Below are positions 42,346-50,730 of a stretch of DNA of 51,315 bases, piece after piece. The notes beneath the pieces were generated by a model. That model was not told where the DNA came from and did not search any database. It worked only from the letters and a program-made list of their open reading frames with translations. The position numbers were made by a program, and so were the translations under genes. Positions within the stretch are counted from its first letter, which is position 1. Each line of letters opens with the position of its first letter. This DNA is from Lachnospiraceae bacterium (GTDB lineage Bacteria; Bacillota; Clostridia; Lachnospirales; Lachnospiraceae). The DNA lies in assembly GCA_017935565.1 (NCBI GenBank), contig JAGBHK010000037.1:1-51315 (forward strand), given 5' to 3'.

Positions 42346-42348
42346 ATT

Positions 42349-42377
42349 AAGCAGCATGAAAATGCTGCTTACTTTTT
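42349..42377 (+). terminator. Terminator of the 6S RNA gene
   Basis: AAGCAGCAT/ATGCTGCTT stem (42349-42357 with 42362-42370), 4-nt loop, then ACTTTTT. Confidence 0.85.
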
Positions 42378-42526
42378 AATATAATAGCAAATTCTGTTGG
42401 AATTTCCTATTATATTAAAAAGTTGCTACGCAGGATGCGCACCTCGCGGAAAGGAAGTTAATTGCTTTGCAATACCGCTCGGGCGCGGCGAGTTTTTGGG
42501 AAAACTCTTATATAAATAATACAGGA
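42372..42526. repeat. Dispersed inverted-repeat element, copy B
   Basis: 22-bp inverted repeat (42372-42393 with 42401-42422, one mismatch), then a GTTGCTACGCAGGATGCGCA-like segment closely matching copy A. The left arm again contains the T-run of the preceding RNA gene's terminator. It lies in the leader of the SpoIID-domain gene. Confidence 0.85.
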
Positions 42527-42535
42527 AGTTTTAAT

Positions 42536-44890
42536 ATGTTCAGTAAATTAGAGAAATTAAAAAAGTTTCTTACAGGAAAGAAGAAAAATATAATACTTGT
42601 TCTTATTTGTTTTGTTGTTGCAGGGATTCTCATTGCATACAGCATTATTAACAGTAAGGAAAATGCTGATGATACTGCAGTAAATAGAGGTCAGGTGGCA
42701 AAGGCAGTTTCATTACTTTTTCACTCAAAAAGCGAGATAGATAAGATAGAAGATGAATATTTTAAAGGTTCTTCTGAATGGTATGTAGGATACATGAATA
42801 TGATGTATGAGGATACATATTTTACGAAGAATCAGGTTAAGCCATTGGAACGAGAGGTTTTGAAGGCATTTACATATGCAGACCTTGACAATCTTTTTGT
42901 GAATATGGGTGTTGTGGACAAGAAGGTATTGTCCTATGTGAATAATAACAAGAAAAATGCGGTTATCACTTTAAAAGAGTGGAATAAGATATACAAGGAT
43001 TTAAAAACTTTGTGCGACCATAGTGGGAATGTTAAGCAAGTTGAACTTGTGGTGGTTGGAACTATTTCTAATGTTCCGACTTTCAAGCCATGGGTTTGTG
43101 CTACGAACATAGGAATGTGCGGATTTGACGGATTGGTCCTTGATTATTGCATTGATAAGAAGGTTGAAGTTATGATGCGAGATAATGAAATCATAACGGT
43201 TCTTGATGTGGTTGATAAAGACGTGACTTATGCCAATGCTTGGATTGAGTCGGTGAATAATGGCGTTATTTCGGCATTTATTGAAGGTGCAAAGAGAGAG
43301 TTTTACATTGATGACAAAGATGTGGCATATAATAATGTCACTGCAGACATTGTGCTTGAAGATAATGAATTAAAGGAATATAAGATTAAGAATAATTTTA
43401 TTGCTGGAAAGGTTCTTGCATTGACAGATAGCGAGATTGAGATTGAAGGTCATGGAAAGTATTCAGTAAGTAAGGATATTCAGGTGTATTCTTTGTATGG
43501 TGAACTGATTGATAAGAATATTTCGGATATTAAGATTGGTTATGATATACATAGATTTGTTTTGACGGACAATCAGATTACAGCGGCTGTTATTGATAGA
43601 GATATTGATGCGGCAAATATTAGAGTTTTATTGATGAATTCTGGATATAAAGATATTTATCATGATTATTTTAGTGTGTCTTGTGAATCTGGTTTTTCTG
43701 TTAAGCATGGCACAAAACTTGATATGTATGGGGCATCTGACAGTATAACTATTAATCCTGATAGTGAATTGTTTACGGATGGAAGAATTACCATTGTTTC
43801 AAATAATTCAAGTGATAAACTTACAGTTGAAAGTATATCGAGAAATGGAGAAACGCCTTCCTACAGAGGAAGTATTGAACTTATGGTTTCTGATGGGAAA
43901 ATCATTGTTATTAATGAACTTTCTATGGAAGAATATTTGTATGGTGTTGTTCCTAGTGAGATGCCATGGAGTTATGATGCAGAAGCGTTGAAGGCGCAGG
44001 CTATTTGTGCTAGAACTTATGCGTATAAGCATATGTTAAATGGTGGTTATGGTCAGTATGGTGCTCATGTAGATGACAGTACAAGATATCAGGTTTACAA
44101 TGTAAGTGGAGAACAAGAGAATACGACTAAAGCGGTAGATGCGACAAAAGGCCAGATATTAACATATGATGGTGAGGCTGCGGTAGCATATTTCTTCTCA
44201 ACTTCTTGTGGTAGCACAACTAATTCAAAGATTTGGGGCAGTGATTTAGGTTATATAAAAGGCACATTGCTCACAGATGAAGATAAAACTTTAGACCTTA
44301 CAGATGAGGATACTTTTAACACATTTATTAGAACGGGATATAAGACTTTTGATAGTGAGTATCCTTGGTATAGATGGAAGGTTACATTGACACTTGAAGA
44401 TTTGACTAAAACTATTAATTCGAACATTCAGTCTGTAAGTGAGGCTGGAAATGTAAAAGTTTTAGATGAGGATGGCGATTATGTATCGGGCAAGGTTGTC
44501 GGTGTTGGTAATGTCAAAAAGATTGAAGAAGGAAGCCGTAATACAGGCGGTGTTCTCGATTATATTACAATTTATGGTACAGAAAACACCGTGAGAGTTT
44601 ATAAGGAATACAATATAAGATGTCTCTTTGATTTGACTGATAAAGTCATTACAAGAACCAATGGCGATGATGTTACAACTATGTCGATGCTTCCAAGCGC
44701 CTATGTGCTATTTGATGAAAATACAGTGGACGGATTGCTTGATTCTTATACAATTGTAGGTGGTGGATATGGTCATGGCGCAGGAATGAGCCAAAATGGC
44801 GCAAATTACATGGCGAAGTCAGGATACAAATATGATGAGATATTGAAGTTTTTCTTTAATGACATTGTTATTGACAATATAAGTGAATAA
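42536..44890 (+). CDS. Membrane-anchored SpoIID/LytB-domain protein
   Basis: 784 residues from ATG 42536 (AGGAAG SD); the frame is open 23 codons upstream, but those come from the repeat element. Transmembrane helix ~18-38; residues ~50-430 are an extracellular region of no recognised family with KOW/SH3-like beta segments; ~435-784 is the SpoIID domain (LSMEEYLYGVVPSEMPWSYDAEALKAQA with E475, SCGSTTNSKIW, GGGYGHGAGMSQNGAN). SpoIID is a lytic transglycosylase acting on stem-peptide-free glycan strands during engulfment. The long N-terminal part suggests a non-sporulation wall role. Confidence 0.88.
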   Translation: MFSKLEKLKKFLTGKKKNIILVLICFVVAGILIAYSIINSKENADDTAVNRGQVAKAVSLLFHSKSEIDKIEDEYFKGSSEWYVGYMNMMYEDTYFTKNQVKPLEREVLKAFTYADLDNLFVNMGVVDKKVLSYVNNNKKNAVITLKEWNKIYKDLKTLCDHSGNVKQVELVVVGTISNVPTFKPWVCATNIGMCGFDGLVLDYCIDKKVEVMMRDNEIITVLDVVDKDVTYANAWIESVNNGVISAFIEGAKREFYIDDKDVAYNNVTADIVLEDNELKEYKIKNNFIAGKVLALTDSEIEIEGHGKYSVSKDIQVYSLYGELIDKNISDIKIGYDIHRFVLTDNQITAAVIDRDIDAANIRVLLMNSGYKDIYHDYFSVSCESGFSVKHGTKLDMYGASDSITINPDSELFTDGRITIVSNNSSDKLTVESISRNGETPSYRGSIELMVSDGKIIVINELSMEEYLYGVVPSEMPWSYDAEALKAQAICARTYAYKHMLNGGYGQYGAHVDDSTRYQVYNVSGEQENTTKAVDATKGQILTYDGEAAVAYFFSTSCGSTTNSKIWGSDLGYIKGTLLTDEDKTLDLTDEDTFNTFIRTGYKTFDSEYPWYRWKVTLTLEDLTKTINSNIQSVSEAGNVKVLDEDGDYVSGKVVGVGNVKKIEEGSRNTGGVLDYITIYGTENTVRVYKEYNIRCLFDLTDKVITRTNGDDVTTMSMLPSAYVLFDENTVDGLLDSYTIVGGGYGHGAGMSQNGANYMAKSGYKYDEILKFFFNDIVIDNISE

Positions 44891-44896
44891 AATAAT

Positions 44897-44930
44897 AGCA
44901 GGTGCTAAAAAGTGCACCTGCTTTATTTTA
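44897..44930. terminator. Bidirectional terminator between converging genes
   Basis: AGCAGGTGC/GCACCTGCT stem (44897-44905 with 44914-44922), flanked by A-rich and T-rich tracts that extend the pairing. Confidence 0.85.
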
Positions 44931-45806
44931 TTCACTATTTAGTTTATGTTTTAATTTCTCCATAGTCTTCTTTTTGGCTTTTGAGAAGAAATGCCTAAAG
45001 AATATATTTATTTCAAGTCCGATAAACAAAATATAAATACATATATAGAACCAAATCATCAAAAGTATAATAGTTGTGATACTTCCATAGATGTATGAAT
45101 AATTGTCGAAGTTTTCAACGTAATAAGCAAATAATGTCGAGAAACCTATCCAACCAAAGGCTGAAAAAACGGCACCCGGAAGTTGGGATAATAAACTTGT
45201 TTTTCTAGGTGATGATATAATGTAAACACCACAGAAAATCAGCGACAGCACAATTGGTACAAATACATTTCTAACTTCCATAAAGGATACACCGATGCTA
45301 TGTAACATAGGATATTTAGTTTCGGATATCTTTATCAAACTGTTACCGAAAACTAAAAGGGTTAATGAAAGTACAAATGCAAATATGAATATTACAGTGT
45401 AAAATGTTGAGAGAAATCTTACAATAAAGTAATTTCTCTTATCTTTTTCCTGACCATACATATTTTCAAAACCAAAAGTAATGGATGCAACACCCTTTGA
45501 AGCTGTCCAAAGAGTTGTGATAGCGGCAAAGGAAATCAATGCAAAATTTGATTTCGAATAGGTTTCATTTATAATATTATTAAATGAATTGGCTAATGCT
45601 GATGGTAATAGTTCGTTGAAGAAGCGGATTAAGTGAGCTTCTGTCAATGGTGTATATTTAATTATCGATAATATCAGCATAAATATAGGGAAAATTGATA
45701 ATACAAAAAAGAATGCCGACTGCGCAGCAAAGGCGCCAACGTGGTCTTTATCAAGTTTTGCAAAAAACTTTCCTATAAGCTTGAAAAAATTTATAATCAT
45801 TTTCAT
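44928..45806 (-). CDS. YihY/BrkB-family membrane protein
   Basis: 292 residues, about six transmembrane helices. The family pattern is visible: AFAAQSAFFFVLSIFPIFMLILSI, TTLWTASKGVASITFGFENMYG, and the final FDNYSYIYGSITTIILLMIWFYICIYILFIG. Once labelled RNase BN, the family is now seen as envelope proteins of unclear function. I chose ATG 45806 (TTGGAGAAG SD); the open frame to 45863 has no SD and reaches the divergent gene's promoter region. Confidence 0.9.
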   Translation of the reverse strand: MKMIINFFKLIGKFFAKLDKDHVGAFAAQSAFFFVLSIFPIFMLILSIIKYTPLTEAHLIRFFNELLPSALANSFNNIINETYSKSNFALISFAAITTLWTASKGVASITFGFENMYGQEKDKRNYFIVRFLSTFYTVIFIFAFVLSLTLLVFGNSLIKISETKYPMLHSIGVSFMEVRNVFVPIVLSLIFCGVYIISSPRKTSLLSQLPGAVFSAFGWIGFSTLFAYYVENFDNYSYIYGSITTIILLMIWFYICIYILFIGLEINIFFRHFFSKAKKKTMEKLKHKLNSE

Positions 45807-45883
45807 TAAGTATCTTCTCCAATAATCTTCTTGTAAAATTACTGTTTCCAAAATCAAAGACATTGTACCACGAAAATTATTTA

Positions 45884-45912
45884 TTTACAACTCAAAACGA
45901 AAAGGGTATACT
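45884..45912 (+). promoter_or_regulatory. Promoter of the iron alcohol dehydrogenase gene
   Basis: TTTACA (45884-45889), 17-bp spacer, TATACT (45907-45912). Confidence 0.7.
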
Positions 45913-45946
45913 CTCATTGAGAAAAAAAGAAAGAAGGAATAGTATT

Positions 45947-47020
45947 ATGATGTTATATATGCCTACGATTGTATACAGTGAGAAAGATTGCGTGAAGAAC
46001 CACAGCAAGGATATTGCTATGGTTGGAAAAAAGGCTATGATTGTTACTGGAAAGCATTCTTCTAGAGCAAATGGTTCATTACAGGATATTGTTGATGTTT
46101 TGAATGAGAATAGTATTGAATATATTATTTTTGATGATATTGAAGAAAATCCATCAATTGAGACGGTTATGAAGGCTAGAAATATTGGCATTGAAGAAAA
46201 AGTTGACTTTGTTATAGGTATTGGTGGAGGTTCACCTCTTGATGCAAGTAAGGCGATTGCTATGATGATTGCCAACAAAGAGTGTGATGAAAGCGTTTTG
46301 TATCAGGCCGTTAAGCTTGAGGCATTGCCTGTTATTACAGTGCCAACAACTGCAGGTACAGGCTCGGAAGTTACACCTTATGCCATTTTGACAATTCATG
46401 CGAACAGAACAAAAAAGAGTATAAGCCATAGAATTTATCCTGTTATGGCGCTCCTTGATTCTAAATATTTAAAGACTCAGAAAAAGGAAACACTTATAAA
46501 TACTGCAGTTGATGCATTAGCGCATTGCGTTGAAAGTTATTTGAATACAAACTCAAATTCTTTAAACAGAACCTATAGTGAAAAGGGTCTTAAATTGTTC
46601 GGTGAAGTAAAGGATGCTTTGGCAAAATTTGAAATTACAGATGATGTTTACGATAAACTTATGGATATGGCTATGATTGCAGGTATTGCAATAACTCATA
46701 CTGCAACATCTTTGCCACATGGTCTTAGTTATGCGGTTACATATGAATTAGGTGTACCACATGGAAAAGCAGTAGGCATGTTCTTGGGTGGTTATGTCGA
46801 AAATTACAAAAATAGTAATGATGTAAATAATGTGATGGATATGCTTGGCTTTGATGGTGCATCGGATTTTAGAAAATATCTTAATGATTTATTAGGATTT
46901 GTAGAAGTTTCTAGCGAAATAATGGATAGAAATGTAAATGATTTGATGAGCAATAAGGCTAAACTTAAAAATTATCCTTTTGAGATTACTAAGGAAGAGT
47001 TGCTTGGTATGGCGAATTAA
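45947..47020 (+). CDS. Iron-containing alcohol dehydrogenase
   Basis: 357 residues. Rossmann part with IGIGGGSPLDASKA (NAD(P)-binding GGGS) and PTTAGTGSEVTP; the metal ligands sit in NTAVDALAHCVES (Asp/His) and LPHGLSYAVTYELGVPHGKAVG (two His). The protein is group III ADH-like, short at its C-terminus. Substrate unknown; typical roles are aldehyde/alcohol interconversion in fermentation. ATG 45947 has an AAGAAGGA SD; the longer frame would start before the promoter. Confidence 0.92.
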   Translation: MMLYMPTIVYSEKDCVKNHSKDIAMVGKKAMIVTGKHSSRANGSLQDIVDVLNENSIEYIIFDDIEENPSIETVMKARNIGIEEKVDFVIGIGGGSPLDASKAIAMMIANKECDESVLYQAVKLEALPVITVPTTAGTGSEVTPYAILTIHANRTKKSISHRIYPVMALLDSKYLKTQKKETLINTAVDALAHCVESYLNTNSNSLNRTYSEKGLKLFGEVKDALAKFEITDDVYDKLMDMAMIAGIAITHTATSLPHGLSYAVTYELGVPHGKAVGMFLGGYVENYKNSNDVNNVMDMLGFDGASDFRKYLNDLLGFVEVSSEIMDRNVNDLMSNKAKLKNYPFEITKEELLGMAN

Positions 47021-47037
47021 ATATAGAGAATAAAAGT

Positions 47038-47069
47038 CTCAGCGCATATATATGTGTGCTGAGTTTTTT
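47038..47069 (+). terminator. Terminator of the alcohol dehydrogenase gene
   Basis: 11-bp stem 47038-47048 with 47053-47063, including two wobble pairs, 4-nt loop, six Ts. Confidence 0.85.
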
Positions 47070-47182
47070 ATTTTAATATGTATAAATGATTGACTATTGT
47101 GGAAAAAAAATATATAATATATTTATGCAATGCATAAATATATTTCGTGATTTAGATTATATACAAGGGAGTGAAGAATAGA

Positions 47183-48226
47183 ATGTCGGAAAATACAGAA
47201 GTTGCTATTGTTTCAGAAGAAACATTACATAATAAGATATATAGCATTAGAGGATATAAAGTAATGATAGATTTTGAACTTGCAGAAATATATGGATATG
47301 AAACAAAGAACTTCAATCGTCAAGTTAAAAATAACTTAGCTAAATTTGAAGGTGATGATTTTATGTTTCAACTTTCTAATGAAGAACTTGAAGAACTTTC
47401 AAGGTGCAAAAAATTCACCATGAACAGAGGTACTGGACGAGGTAAAAATATAAAGTATAATCCGTATGTCTTTACGGAACAAGGAATATATATGCTTATG
47501 ACTGTGCTTAGAGGAGAACTTGCTATAAAACAGAGCAGAGCTTTGATTCGTACTTTTAAGAAAATGAAAGATTACATTATTGATAATCGTGAATTGATTG
47601 GTCAAAGAGAATATATACAAATTTCTATGAAGACAGCTGAAAATATGCGTGATATATCAAAGTTGAAAGAAGATATTGATTCTGTTGAGAAACAGATGAG
47701 TGATGTAATGAAACAACTTAATGAAGTGGTTACGAAGTCGGATTTGTCGGATATGATGGATAGTTTTGTTAATGATGACGACAATGGTTGGTTGATGTAT
47801 AATACAAAGTACTGTACTGCTGATTTGGCATATTCCGAGATATATTCACAGGCAAAGAAAAGTATTTATGTTGTGGACAATTACATTGGCTTACGAACTT
47901 TAGTGCTACTGAAAAACGCGCCTGTTGGTGTTGATATAACTATTTTTAGTGATAATGTAGGTAAAAAATTGCATAAAATTGAATATAAAGATTTTTGCAT
48001 GGAGTATCCAATGATTAAAATGACACTTAAAAGGTCGGGTGGAGTATATCATGATAGATTTATTGTTCTTGACTATGGAACAGATATTGAAAGGATTTTT
48101 TTGTGTGGTGCATCTTCAAAGGACGCAGGCGCAAGAATAACAAGTATTGTAGAGGATTATGGGATAGAAAAGTATAAAATGCTTATTAATTCCTTAATTA
48201 ATAATAAAAATCTTGTACTTACATAA
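47183..48226 (+). CDS. ORF6N-domain protein fused to a single-HKD PLD-like domain
   Basis: 347 residues from ATG 47183 (AAGGGAG SD). Residues ~15-95 are an ORF6N/KilA-N-like DNA-binding domain of phage type (IYSIRGYKVMIDFELAEIYGYETKNFNRQVKNN, FQLS, VFTEQGIYMLMTVL). Residues ~125-190 form a coiled coil; ~200-347 look PLD-like with one HDRFIVLD motif (H-x-R, Arg in place of Lys) and a GASSKDAGAR turn. The pairing suggests nuclease or signalling activity tied to DNA binding, perhaps a prophage remnant or defence gene. It stands alone here. Confidence 0.75.
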   Translation: MSENTEVAIVSEETLHNKIYSIRGYKVMIDFELAEIYGYETKNFNRQVKNNLAKFEGDDFMFQLSNEELEELSRCKKFTMNRGTGRGKNIKYNPYVFTEQGIYMLMTVLRGELAIKQSRALIRTFKKMKDYIIDNRELIGQREYIQISMKTAENMRDISKLKEDIDSVEKQMSDVMKQLNEVVTKSDLSDMMDSFVNDDDNGWLMYNTKYCTADLAYSEIYSQAKKSIYVVDNYIGLRTLVLLKNAPVGVDITIFSDNVGKKLHKIEYKDFCMEYPMIKMTLKRSGGVYHDRFIVLDYGTDIERIFLCGASSKDAGARITSIVEDYGIEKYKMLINSLINNKNLVLT

Positions 48227-48268
48227 AATGTCAGAGCATATCGTATTGATAAACTCTGACATTTTTTT
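48226..48268. terminator. Terminator between converging genes
   Basis: Perfect 11-bp stem AAATGTCAGAG (48226-48236) with CTCTGACATTT (48254-48264) and a T-run. Confidence 0.85.
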
Positions 48269-48269
48269 A

Positions 48270-49070
48270 TTATAAATCATGATATTTCGCAACACGCTTC
48301 TCAAACGTATTATAATGCTTAAAACCTGCCTCTGATAAAATGTTTCTTGCTACATCAAAGCCAAATCCAACACCATTTTCGTCATCTTGGTGTGAATCGG
48401 AACCAATAGTTATTATTTCGCCGCCAAGTTCTTTATATTTTTTTATTACTTCGGCGGTTGGATTGGTGTATGTTAAGCCTTTTCTTAAATTTGAAGTATT
48501 AATTTCTATTCCTTTGCCCTTGCTTATGATGGTGGTTAGTATTTTGTCTAGAATGTCGGAATATTCCTTATATTCATAGGTACCTGTACCGTCAGGGGTA
48601 TATCTTATGGCGTAATCAATATGACCATAAATATTAAAATTATCAAATAAAGTTAGATTTTCGTAAATGGATTCAAAGTATTCCATCATACCATTGTGAA
48701 TACTGCGGTTTTCCCAATATTCTTTAAAATATGGGTCAATGCCATTGGCGATGTGAGATGAACCAATGATAAAATCAAAATCATATTTTGTTGTAATTTC
48801 ATTTAACTCATTAACAAATCTTTTGTCTAAACCAAGTTCGATACCATAAAGTACAGTAATCTTATCCTTGTATTTATCCTTGATTTTTGGCATAACCTCG
48901 TTATATTTATTAAAATCTAAAACAAATCTGTCATTCTCAATTAAAAAGTCGTGATGATCAGTAATAGCAATTTGTTGCATACCCTTTGATATGGCTTGTT
49001 CTATAACTTTATCGATGTCAGCTTGGCTATCTCCTGAAAAATATGTATGTACATGTGAATCTGAAATCAT
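48270..49070 (-). CDS. PHP-domain histidinol-phosphatase-like protein
   Basis: 266 residues of the HisJ/HisK PHP family: metal motifs DSHVHTYFSGDS near the N-terminus, ITDHHDF (~39-45), YGIELG, GSSHI, GHIDYAIRY and a final GSDSHQDDENG. HisK-type enzymes dephosphorylate histidinol phosphate, but no his genes are nearby. ATG 49070 has a GGAGGT SD; the frame is open five codons upstream. Confidence 0.9.
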   Translation of the reverse strand: MISDSHVHTYFSGDSQADIDKVIEQAISKGMQQIAITDHHDFLIENDRFVLDFNKYNEVMPKIKDKYKDKITVLYGIELGLDKRFVNELNEITTKYDFDFIIGSSHIANGIDPYFKEYWENRSIHNGMMEYFESIYENLTLFDNFNIYGHIDYAIRYTPDGTGTYEYKEYSDILDKILTTIISKGKGIEINTSNLRKGLTYTNPTAEVIKKYKELGGEIITIGSDSHQDDENGVGFGFDVARNILSEAGFKHYNTFEKRVAKYHDL

Positions 49071-49148
49071 AGTATACCTCCACATAAATCTCTAATTCTA
49101 AATTTTTTATTAATTTTATCATATCTTTATTAACAAGTAAAATATTTC

Positions 49149-49177
49149 TTTATTTATACTTTGAATTGTATTATAAT
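49149..49177 (+). promoter_or_regulatory. Possible promoter of the 473-aa hypothetical gene
   Basis: A weak TTTATT (49149-49154), 17-bp spacer, perfect TATAAT (49172-49177), ~50 bp before the start codon. Confidence 0.5.
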
Positions 49178-49233
49178 TAGATGTGCACTAACCATAATGA
49201 AATATGGATGTAGTTTAACGTAGGTGGATGAGA

Positions 49234-50655
49234 ATGTACATAAGTATAGTTGATGAGAATAAATTATATAGAGGAATGGATAGAAGCCTTACTTCAGGAT
49301 GCTTTAAAGATGATGAAAACTTTGGCAATCTTGTTAAGGTTTATTTTGATTATATAGAACATATTGAAATTCGAGGTTCATACTATGAGTCTATAAAGAA
49401 TATTCCTGGTGGAATTATATCTAAATTTAAATATTTTCTTAGATATGACGCAAAGTGTGAGTTGATTATTGCGGATAAAGAAGAAGTTGATATTGATGAA
49501 GAACTTGAATTGTTAGGAATTGATGTTGTTAGAGAACAGGAAACTATGATTTCGTCTAGGGGTAAAACTATCCTTAATGATAATGGTCTTTTTGACAATA
49601 TTGAAGATGCTATTGATTTCATTGAGGATTCTGAAAAGGAAAATCTTGAGCCTTATTATGTGTATCGCTTAAAGGATGACGAATTAAAAACGACGCTTAG
49701 AAGTTTTGATGAAGGTTGGATTGAAAAACTCAATAATGTATTTATTGACAAGGTTTATAGTAATTTTGATGTGGTTAAAGCTAACATATTGATGGACATT
49801 TTTGATTCTTATTTGATTATTGATGACAATGAATACAGAGATATTTATATTTTGATTTGCAAAGACCATAAGATGAGTTTCAAGAACAAAGAGATAACTG
49901 AGATGTTATTAATGCTTGAAAAAGATGCAAATATTGACAGAAGTTATTTTGTTGTAATGCCATCGGATAGCCAAAACTCTCGAGATTGCACATACCAGCA
50001 TAATATGGATTTTGTACATTATATAAACTTGAGTAGAATCAGTAAAAGGTTTGCATATGATAAACGTTGTAAATACAATGGTTTTGTGACAGTTAAGAAG
50101 TTGATTTCGCTGTACAAAAATAGTACATCATATTGCAAACACCATGAAAATGCACAAGTGGATTTTTCTTATTATTGCGAGAAGTACAATCAGGAAGTTA
50201 CATTATCTTCAGTGCCTGTTGTTGATGAGAGTAAAATTGCAAGCGAACCATTGTACATACATAGATTTGTTGATGAAGACTCAAATGAATATGGCATAAT
50301 TACTGAATCATTAGGGAAATCAATGCCATTTTGTGAGAAAAACAATTTCCTTGTTTTGGGTACAAGAAAGAAAATTTATTATGTAGACATTGCTAAATGC
50401 AGTATTTCAAGAGAAATAGAACTATCTTCTAAATGTATGGATATTTACGAAGTGGAAAAGAAAATGGTTGTTATTTGTGAGAAAGAAGTGCTTGTAATCG
50501 ATGAAGAAGGCAATTGTAAGTCCAGATATAAAGGGGACGAGTATATTGTGAGATATACTGTAAAGAATGATAAAGTCTCACTTTTATTAATGAATGGAAA
50601 GAAAAAAAGTATTAATTTTCAAAATAGACTTGATATTTTTGGATTATTTAGGTAA
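49234..50655 (+). CDS. Hypothetical protein, 473 aa
   Basis: I do not recognise a family. No signal peptide or membrane segment; acidic and charged. The N-terminal ~130 residues alternate strands and helices, including an AIDFIEDSEKENLEP stretch; ~135-250 are helical. A Cys/His-containing stretch at ~295-330 (KRCKYNGFVTVKKLI, YCKHHENAQVDFSYYCEKY) could bind metal. The last ~120 residues are short beta strands like a few propeller blades. ATG 49234 is 6 nt after AGGTGG. Its 3' end carries the gap promoter. Confidence 0.7.
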   Translation: MYISIVDENKLYRGMDRSLTSGCFKDDENFGNLVKVYFDYIEHIEIRGSYYESIKNIPGGIISKFKYFLRYDAKCELIIADKEEVDIDEELELLGIDVVREQETMISSRGKTILNDNGLFDNIEDAIDFIEDSEKENLEPYYVYRLKDDELKTTLRSFDEGWIEKLNNVFIDKVYSNFDVVKANILMDIFDSYLIIDDNEYRDIYILICKDHKMSFKNKEITEMLLMLEKDANIDRSYFVVMPSDSQNSRDCTYQHNMDFVHYINLSRISKRFAYDKRCKYNGFVTVKKLISLYKNSTSYCKHHENAQVDFSYYCEKYNQEVTLSSVPVVDESKIASEPLYIHRFVDEDSNEYGIITESLGKSMPFCEKNNFLVLGTRKKIYYVDIAKCSISREIELSSKCMDIYEVEKKMVVICEKEVLVIDEEGNCKSRYKGDEYIVRYTVKNDKVSLLLMNGKKKSINFQNRLDIFGLFR

Positions 50656-50658
50656 AAT
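50630..50658 (+). promoter_or_regulatory. Promoter of gap, overlapping the upstream stop codon
   Basis: TTGATA (50630-50635), 17-bp spacer ending AGG, TAAAAT (50653-50658), whose first three bases are the stop codon of the upstream gene. Confidence 0.7.
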
Positions 50659-50730
50659 AACATTCAGTACGATTATTTTTTAACAATCTTACGAATTATT
50701 TTAAATTCATTTACAGGAGGAATATAAAAA

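Noticed and set aside
42467-42535. Extended N-terminus of the SpoIID-domain protein
   Set aside because: Encoded by the dispersed repeat, without SD; the internal ATG has one.
45863-45946. Longer N-termini for both the YihY-like and alcohol dehydrogenase genes
   Set aside because: The extensions overlap each other and the predicted promoter, and lack SD sequences.
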